From contig NZ_BMRE01000053.1 in NCBI RefSeq assembly GCF_014648475.1, positions 1 through 52,093 of the forward strand: a DNA stretch of 52,093 nt, written 5' to 3'. Each line of letters begins with the position of its first letter. Position 1 is the first letter of the stretch. Shown in pieces: positions 48,256 to 52,093 of the stretch. The notes under the pieces are model-generated. The model searched no databases. It was given only the letters and a program-made list of their open reading frames with translations, and was not told the origin of the DNA. The stretch is from Lentzea flava (GTDB lineage: Bacteria > Actinomycetota > Actinomycetes > Mycobacteriales > Pseudonocardiaceae). The position numbers and the translations under genes are program-made.

Positions 48256-48736
48256 GGGGAGTAGTCACCCAGACTCACTACCAACTCAAGAAAAGCGTCA
48301 CGCGCGCACGCGCACGCGAGGCGTCGGGGTCACCGCGGGCACTCTCGCCGCGACCGCCGTGCGCCCGGACGCCTACCGGCTCACCGCCGGGTGGCACCGC
48401 TCCGTCGGCACGCCGTACCCGACGAACACGGTGCGGGCGCTTGGCAAGCAGGTCGACGGGCTGCTCGCCGACCGCGCCGACCCGGACACGGTCACGGCCG
48501 CGCTCGACCTGTGGCACGGCCGCCCCGGCGCCGCTCCCGGTCTGCTGCCGCACCTGTACGCCGACGCCGTCCGAGTCCGGCACGCCGAGACCACGGCCGC
48601 GCCCGCCGGGCTGTCCAAGCGGGACGCCAAGGCTGCCGGGTGGTTCGCGCTCGCCGCCGAGTTCGAGCGCGAGGGCCAGGGCGACGGGCAGGTCGTCGAC
48701 GCCGAGCTGCTCGCACTCGACGGGGCTCGGCGATGA
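48182..48736 (+). CDS. Phage replication-associated protein
   Basis: 184 aa from the ATG at 48182. The N-terminus is a low-complexity NPPSEGFAEPFAEGF segment, which in related phage proteins continues the preceding HTH protein, so the two may belong to one original gene. The C-terminal half (PDTVTAALDLWHGRPGAAPGLLPHLYADAVR) is conserved-looking and helical. The stop overlaps the next start (ATGA). Confidence 0.6.
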   Translation: MNPPSEGFAEPFAEGFPSNAGVGGKGSSHPDSLPTQEKRHARTRTRGVGVTAGTLAATAVRPDAYRLTAGWHRSVGTPYPTNTVRALGKQVDGLLADRADPDTVTAALDLWHGRPGAAPGLLPHLYADAVRVRHAETTAAPAGLSKRDAKAAGWFALAAEFEREGQGDGQVVDAELLALDGARR

Positions 48737-49011
48737 ACGCCGCCGAGGTCGCCCGGCTGCTCGGCATCGCCTCGACGCTCGACAACAAGATCAGCGCCGG
48801 GAGCACGATGCAGGTGCGGACGTGGGCGCACGTGCTCGACGACGTGCCGTACTCCGCCGCCGAGAACGCGCTGCGCGAGCACTACCGACGCAGCACCGAA
48901 ACCGTGATGCCCGCGGACATCGTCGAGTCGTGGCGCGCTGCCCGGCGCGAGGACGCCGAGCGCGAGCACAACGCCGCGTTGCGCGCCCGTGCCATCGAGC
49001 AGCGGCCCTAG
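48733..49011 (+). CDS. Small helical phage protein
   Basis: 92 aa, ATGA overlap with the previous gene. The sequence LLGIASTLDNKISAGSTMQVRTWAHVLDDVPYSAAENALREHY and VMPADIVESWRAAR resembles the short helical proteins found after replication genes in many actinophages, with a fold suggestive of helicase-loader partners. That link is inference. Confidence 0.65.
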   Translation: MNAAEVARLLGIASTLDNKISAGSTMQVRTWAHVLDDVPYSAAENALREHYRRSTETVMPADIVESWRAARREDAEREHNAALRARAIEQRP

Positions 49012-49017
49012 GACCTC

Positions 49018-49254
49018 GTGCGCTCGATCCGCTCCGGCGTCGCTCGCGTCACCGCCGCGCTCGCTCTCGCCCGTGGCGCCGACCCCGAGCACGTCGAGAC
49101 CGAGGCCGAGGCCCGGCGCGTGTACCTCGCCGTGGCCTGCCCGTGGTGCAAGGCGCCGCCGGGCGCCCGCTGCACCGGGCCGGGCGGCAAGCCGCTTACC
49201 AAGCAACCCGCGCACGACGCCCGGCTCGCCGAGGCGTTCTCGGCCGCGCGATGA
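49018..49254 (+). CDS. Small zinc-finger protein
   Basis: 78 aa from the GTG at 49018 (AGGA upstream, 6 nt after the previous stop). The C-terminal half has CPWCKAPPGARC and a nearby His (QPAHDARL), a Cys3-His zinc-finger motif recurring in actinomycete phage proteins. The N-terminal half is helical. The stop overlaps the methyltransferase start (ATGA). Confidence 0.7.
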   Translation: MRSIRSGVARVTAALALARGADPEHVETEAEARRVYLAVACPWCKAPPGARCTGPGGKPLTKQPAHDARLAEAFSAAR

Positions 49255-50744
49255 CTGACCACCTGGGGGACGAGATGGACACGCACAAGGATTTCGGGAC
49301 GGCGGCGGCGACCGGTCGCGGGCCGCTCCGCGCGCACGCGAGGCCGGTCTCATCGAACCTGGCATCGCCGCAGCGCGGCGACGACGCCGCGCCAGGTTCG
49401 GTGAGACGGCGCGAGGCTGCGCCGGATTCCCCGCGCCCGGCGCCAACTTCGGTGAGTCAGGACGACGTCGGCGAGGCTGCTCGGCGTGAGGTCTGGCCGC
49501 CGGTAAGCCTCATTTATCGGGGGTCAGAATCGGGCGCCGCGAGTGTCCTCGGCGACGTCGATTTTCTCGGCGACGGGCCGGCGATCGGGTCGTTGTTCTC
49601 AGGGTTCGGTGGGCTCGACCTGGGCGTTCAGGCCGTGCTCGGCGGCACCGTCGCGTGGCACGTCGAGAACGACCCGGACGCCTCGGCGGTGCTCGCGCAT
49701 CGGTTTCCGGGCGTGCCCAACCTCGGTGACATCGCGGCCGTGGACTGGGAGCAGGTCGAGCACGTCGCCGTGCTCCTCGGCGGGTTCCCCTGCCAGGACT
49801 TGAGCGCGGCGGGCAAGCGGGCAGGCCTGCGCCCGGACAACCGTTCGGGGCTGTGGTCCCAGATGGTCTACGCCGCGAGCATCCTCCGCCCTCGGCTGAT
49901 CATCGCCGAGAACGTGCGAGGTCTGCTGAGTGCGCGAGCCGATGGCCAGGTGGAACCCTGCCCGTGGTGTCTGGGAGACGACGCAGGCCCAGCTATGCGG
50001 GCACTCGGCGTTGTTCTCGCGGACCTGGCCGACCTCGGGTACGACGCGGCGTGGTGTGGCCTACGCGCTGCCGACGTGGGCGCCCCTCACGAACGCTTCC
50101 GGATCTTCGTCGTTGCTGCCGACTCCGACGTCGTCGGATCGCTTCGGGCCGGGGCATCACGGGGACGGGAGTCCGAACCTGCGCACGATGGTGCAGCTCT
50201 TGCCGACCGCGAGCGCCACGCCCTACGGCACCAACCAGTCACCGACGCCCGGCGCGGCGGTGCGCCCGTCGCTGGAGACGCTCGCCCGCGAGTTCGTCGA
50301 GCCGACGGCGCTTCTGCCGACACCGCGCACGGCGACCAAGCGCACCGGGGTCCGGTGGGCGCAGCGTCCGGCGGAGCAGGGCGGCGCCTCGGGGGCGAGC
50401 CTCGAACAGGCTCTCGAACTGGCCTCCGGGACGCTGCCGCACGAGTTCACGAGCTGGGACGAGGTTCCAGCCGCGTGGATTTCGGCGGCTACGCACCCGC
50501 CATCGAACGCTGGGAACGCCGTCTCGGACGAGTCGCTCCTGCGCCCACTGTGGACGGACGACGAGCCGACCGGGTCCTGAACCCGGCGTTCGTCGAGTGG
50601 ATGCAGGGTGTCGAACCGGGATGGGTCACCGACGTTCCCGGCATCTCACGCAGTGCCGCGCTACGGATTCTCGGCAATGGCGTTGTGCCTCAACAGGTTC
50701 GGCCGCTCTGCCGTGGCTGCTGGCCGCGCTCGCTGAGCCGGTGA
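49251..50744 (+). CDS. DNA (cytosine-5-)-methyltransferase
   Basis: 497 aa. Motifs of C5 methyltransferases in order: I, SLFSGFGGLDLG; IV, GGFPCQDLSAAG with the catalytic Cys; VI, ENVRGLL; VIII, VGAPHERFRIFVVA; and the C-terminal NPAFVEWM ... LGNGVVPQQ. The first ~110 residues are low-complexity, so the true start may be ATG 49275 (GGGGGA upstream) or later. Between about 50130 and 50470 codon bias is poor in this frame and strong in the +1 frame (see the nested gene). The target-recognition region is thus either overprinted or frameshifted. It may protect the element from restriction. Confidence 0.8.
   Translation: MTDHLGDEMDTHKDFGTAAATGRGPLRAHARPVSSNLASPQRGDDAAPGSVRRREAAPDSPRPAPTSVSQDDVGEAARREVWPPVSLIYRGSESGAASVLGDVDFLGDGPAIGSLFSGFGGLDLGVQAVLGGTVAWHVENDPDASAVLAHRFPGVPNLGDIAAVDWEQVEHVAVLLGGFPCQDLSAAGKRAGLRPDNRSGLWSQMVYAASILRPRLIIAENVRGLLSARADGQVEPCPWCLGDDAGPAMRALGVVLADLADLGYDAAWCGLRAADVGAPHERFRIFVVAADSDVVGSLRAGASRGRESEPAHDGAALADRERHALRHQPVTDARRGGAPVAGDARPRVRRADGASADTAHGDQAHRGPVGAASGGAGRRLGGEPRTGSRTGLRDAAARVHELGRGSSRVDFGGYAPAIERWERRLGRVAPAPTVDGRRADRVLNPAFVEWMQGVEPGWVTDVPGISRSAALRILGNGVVPQQVRPLCRGCWPRSLSR
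49930..50580 (+). CDS. Nested +1-frame gene inside the methyltransferase (LLPTP-repeat protein)
   Basis: 216 aa, wholly inside the methyltransferase gene, one base out of frame. GTG 49930 has GAGG 8 nt upstream. The product begins REPMARWNPARGVWETT, continues TWPTSGTTRRGVAYALPTW and GSSSLLPTPTSSD, and repeats LLPTxxxxT twice more (QLLPTASATP, ALLPTPRTATK). LLPTP-type repeats are, from memory, common in phage proteins encoded around Dcm-type methylase genes. GC at third positions is very high in this frame. Either the two genes share DNA, or part of this frame is the methyltransferase target-recognition domain separated by frameshifts. Confidence 0.55.
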   Translation: MREPMARWNPARGVWETTQAQLCGHSALFSRTWPTSGTTRRGVAYALPTWAPLTNASGSSSLLPTPTSSDRFGPGHHGDGSPNLRTMVQLLPTASATPYGTNQSPTPGAAVRPSLETLAREFVEPTALLPTPRTATKRTGVRWAQRPAEQGGASGASLEQALELASGTLPHEFTSWDEVPAAWISAATHPPSNAGNAVSDESLLRPLWTDDEPTGS

Positions 50745-50757
50745 GCGAGGCCGCGTG

Positions 50758-50955
50758 ATGACCGACGAAACCCGCGACGCGCTCACCGGCGTGGCCGAGA
50801 CCCTCGACCGCGCGCTCACCCACCACCAGGCACGCGACCGCTACGACGCCGAGGTCGCGCTCGCCCTGCTGGTCGCCTACTCCCCGATCACGCAAGCGCT
50901 CGACGACGCGCTCGACACCGTGCGGAGGCTGCTCGATGCTGCCCCGACTGCCTGA
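50758..50955 (+). CDS. Small helical acidic protein
   Basis: 65 aa from the ATG at 50758 (a GTG directly precedes it). Entirely helical (ALTGVAETLDRALTHHQARDRYDAEVALALLV, LDDALDTVRRLL), no recognised family. It overlaps the start of the WhiB gene by 20 nt, so the two are probably co-translated. Confidence 0.55.
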   Translation: MTDETRDALTGVAETLDRALTHHQARDRYDAEVALALLVAYSPITQALDDALDTVRRLLDAAPTA

Positions 50956-51448
50956 GTGGCAGACCCGAGCGGCGTGCAAGGGCCGCGTTGACCTCGACTT
51001 CATCGAGCCGAAGTCGCCCGCCGAGGACGCCCAATGTCGCGCGCTGTGCGCCGGGTGCCCGGTACGCGAGCAGTGCCTCGCGAGCGCGCTCGCGACCGGC
51101 GAAGCCTGGGGGCTGTGGGGTGGACTCGACGCCGAGGAACGCCTGCGACTCGCCGAGCGCGACGGGCACGAGTTGCCCGCGGTGCTGCCCGCGCACGGCA
51201 CGAACCCGCGCTACGCCAAGCACGGGTGCCGCTGCGACCTGTGCCGCACCGCGCACACCGACTACGAACGCACTCGCCGAGCCCTGCGTCGTCGACGGGC
51301 CGAGCCTGAACCCGAGCCGATCATGCTCGCCGAGCCCGTGCGCATCGGCCGCACGTGGGCGGGCGCCGGGCAGCTCCTGCTGCCGTTGCCCGGCGTCCCG
51401 AGGCCTCGCGAGGCTGAATTCGGCGAACTGGTGGCCTCGGCGGCGTGA
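50936..51448 (+). CDS. WhiB-family iron-sulfur protein with extra C-terminal Cys motif
   Basis: 170 aa. The WhiB cluster ligands are C14 and C38-x2-C41-x5-C47 (LCAGCPVREQC), followed by the G-x-W-G-G turn (GLWGGLDAEERL). WhiB proteins bind a 4Fe-4S cluster and usually act with sigma factor A. A second motif, HGTNPRYAKHGCRCDLCRTAH with a basic tail, lies at about 86-121 and is uncommon in chromosomal WhiB proteins; it may bind zinc. Phage-borne WhiB proteins are known to alter host regulation. Confidence 0.88.
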   Translation: MLPRLPEWQTRAACKGRVDLDFIEPKSPAEDAQCRALCAGCPVREQCLASALATGEAWGLWGGLDAEERLRLAERDGHELPAVLPAHGTNPRYAKHGCRCDLCRTAHTDYERTRRALRRRRAEPEPEPIMLAEPVRIGRTWAGAGQLLLPLPGVPRPREAEFGELVASAA

Positions 51449-51459
51449 GCCGAACCGGT

Positions 51460-51495
51460 GCGGTGCCGTCCACGACACGTTGCGGACGGCACCGC
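51460..51495. terminator. Hairpin between WhiB and small membrane protein genes
   Basis: A 12-bp perfect stem, GCGGTGCCGTCC / GGACGGCACCGC, with a 12-nt loop, sits between convergent genes 11 nt after the WhiB stop. No clear U-tract. Confidence 0.6.
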
Positions 51496-51505
51496 CGGAG
51501 CGCTG

Positions 51506-51706
51506 CTAGATCACGCCGCTTTCGTGCAGCTTCACGGCTACGAGGACCAAGCTAGCGATTGCCGTAGGTCGCCAGGTGATTCCGAGGACCTTCGCGCCGT
51601 CAGCTCGGCGCCGCTTGTCTGTGTTGAACAAGGCGACGTGCGCGGCACAGCCACTCACCACGATGAGGAAGGCGACGCACACGACCAGCACGGACAGAAG
51701 CAACAT
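51506..51706 (-). CDS. Small two-helix membrane protein
   Basis: 66 aa from the ATG at 51706 (GGGAG 5 nt upstream). Hydrophobic helix at 2-25 (LLLSVLVVCVAFLIVVSG), a basic loop (NTDKRRRADGAK) and a second helix near the C-terminus (TAIASLVLVAVKL). No family recognised. It is the only minus-strand gene seen in the element. Its ribosome site lies inside a 9-bp hairpin that abuts the ATG. Superinfection-exclusion or holin-like roles are possible but unsupported. Confidence 0.55.
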   Translation of the reverse strand: MLLLSVLVVCVAFLIVVSGCAAHVALFNTDKRRRADGAKVLGITWRPTAIASLVLVAVKLHESGVI

Positions 51707-51734
51707 GGACACTCCCAGGACGTTCGGAGTGTCC
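51707..51734 (-). promoter_or_regulatory. Hairpin sequestering the ribosome site of the small membrane protein
   Basis: In the minus-strand mRNA, GGACACUCC pairs over 9 bp with GGAGUGUCC, the arm that contains the Shine-Dalgarno GGGAG and directly precedes the AUG; the loop is 10 nt. Translation should be low unless the stem opens. The same inverted repeat could also be a protein-binding site in DNA. Confidence 0.5.
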
Positions 51735-51936
51735 CGCCGCCTACGCCTCGCCTGCCGATCCGGCTTCGTAGTGCTGGGACTGGAATGGCTCCAGGGTCAC
51801 GGGTACCTGCGACGCTAGGACTCGGGCACGATCCCGTACTGCGCGTGCATCTCCACGGTACGCGTGCGAGGGCGAACTGCGCACGTATCCACGGAAGCAC
51901 TCGCATAACACCAGGTCAGAAGCGCGACTCAGTCTA
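51735..51936. other. Gap without recognisable gene
   Basis: About 200 nt upstream of the small membrane protein gene and before the repeat block. Frames here are short and lack ribosome sites. It presumably contains the promoter of the minus-strand gene. Confidence 0.35.
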
Positions 51937-52001
51937 TTGGTCTGCCTGACGGTCTGTCTGTTGGTCTGCCTGACGGTCTGTCCGTCTGTCCGTCCGTCTG
52001 T
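51937..52001. repeat. Tandem repeat block, two 24-nt units plus degenerate GTCYG tail
   Basis: Units 51937-51960 and 51961-51984 are identical except for one base (TTGGTCTGCCTGACGGTCTG core) and are followed by further TCTG/TCCG steps to 52001. Such iteron-like repeats can bind a replication initiator or a recombinase. The last 90 nt of the window show no clear gene start. Confidence 0.6.
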
Positions 52002-52093
52002 TCATCCGCAACTGAGTACGGAGTCGCGGCAGTAGGGCAATGCCACGTAGCTTAAGTTGATCTTGGTGGTGTGCTGGCGGTTCGGCGTGGTGA

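Larger units (their letters stand above)
44886..52093. mobile_element. Left part of an integrated actinophage-like element
   Basis: It begins at the truncated tRNA-Thr and runs off the right edge. Contents are phage-early in character: Cro/XRE regulator, YqaJ-type recombinase (broken), small Cys-rich and replication-type proteins, a zinc-finger protein, a Dcm-type methyltransferase and a WhiB protein, mostly overlapping by 4 nt on one strand. No integrase, portal, terminase, capsid or conjugation gene is in view. It may be a prophage, a satellite, or an AICE-like element; the visible genes favour a temperate siphophage early region. Confidence 0.75.

Overview
The window is high-GC DNA from a filamentous actinomycete, probably of the Pseudonocardiales (Lentzea, Saccharothrix or Actinosynnema type). 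The evidence is very high GC at third codon positions, frequent GTG starts, ATGA/GTGA gene overlaps, and actinomycete families: DUF397 with an XRE partner, an AfsR-type SARP, DUF3159 and WhiB. The genus call is inference.

Chromosomal part, 1 to about 44,885. Positions 98-6,177 hold a beta-lactamase-fold serine hydrolase, nagA with a DasR-type operator, an FCD-type GntR regulator, an XRE/DUF397 pair, a lower-GC orphan gene flanked by a duplicated LysR 3' end, and the LysR gene itself, divergent from dapA. Positions 7,106-15,676 (minus strand) form one tightly coupled operon for uptake and non-phosphorylative breakdown of L-fucose or a close deoxy-sugar: a ribose-type ABC importer, mutarotase, aldose dehydrogenase, lactonase, L-fuconate dehydratase, keto-deoxy-fuconate dehydrogenase and a diketo-acid hydrolase. 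Its promoter carries a perfect 15-nt palindrome. Next come a secreted subtilase, a GlcNAc-kinase-like gene, an unexplained three-gene unit (membrane peptide, Zn-ribbon/TPR protein, HExxH protein) and a DUF3159 membrane protein. Positions 22,957-29,688 (plus strand) are a second sugar operon: ROK regulator, sugar-binding lipoprotein, two permeases, a GH4 6-phospho-glycosidase and a BadF-type kinase. It ends in a 3' UTR of three tandem hairpins with different stems but a nearly constant 16-nt loop, followed by an intrinsic terminator.

Positions 29,870-44,823 hold a Pro-rich membrane peptide, an SGNH hydrolase, an AfsR-family regulator divergent from an ADP-ribosylglycohydrolase across a SARP-like direct repeat, an NCS1 permease, a flavinylation/electron-transfer trio (ApbE, FMN-binding protein, ferric-reductase-like protein), a two-component system, an aldo/keto reductase and a beta-helix-like membrane protein.

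Integrated element, about 44,886 to the right edge. The 3' half of a tRNA-Thr(UGU) gene marks the left junction of an element carrying actinophage-type early genes: Cro/XRE regulator, YqaJ recombinase (broken), replication-type proteins, zinc-finger protein, DNA cytosine methyltransferase with a nested +1-frame gene, and WhiB. No integrase or structural gene is in view, so the right end and the restored tRNA should lie beyond the window. Several element genes look damaged, suggesting decay or assembly errors.

The strongest candidates for something undescribed are the constant-loop hairpin array (29,699-29,846), the methyltransferase/nested-gene overlap (49,930-50,580), and the membrane peptide/TPR/metalloprotease unit (19,569-22,096).
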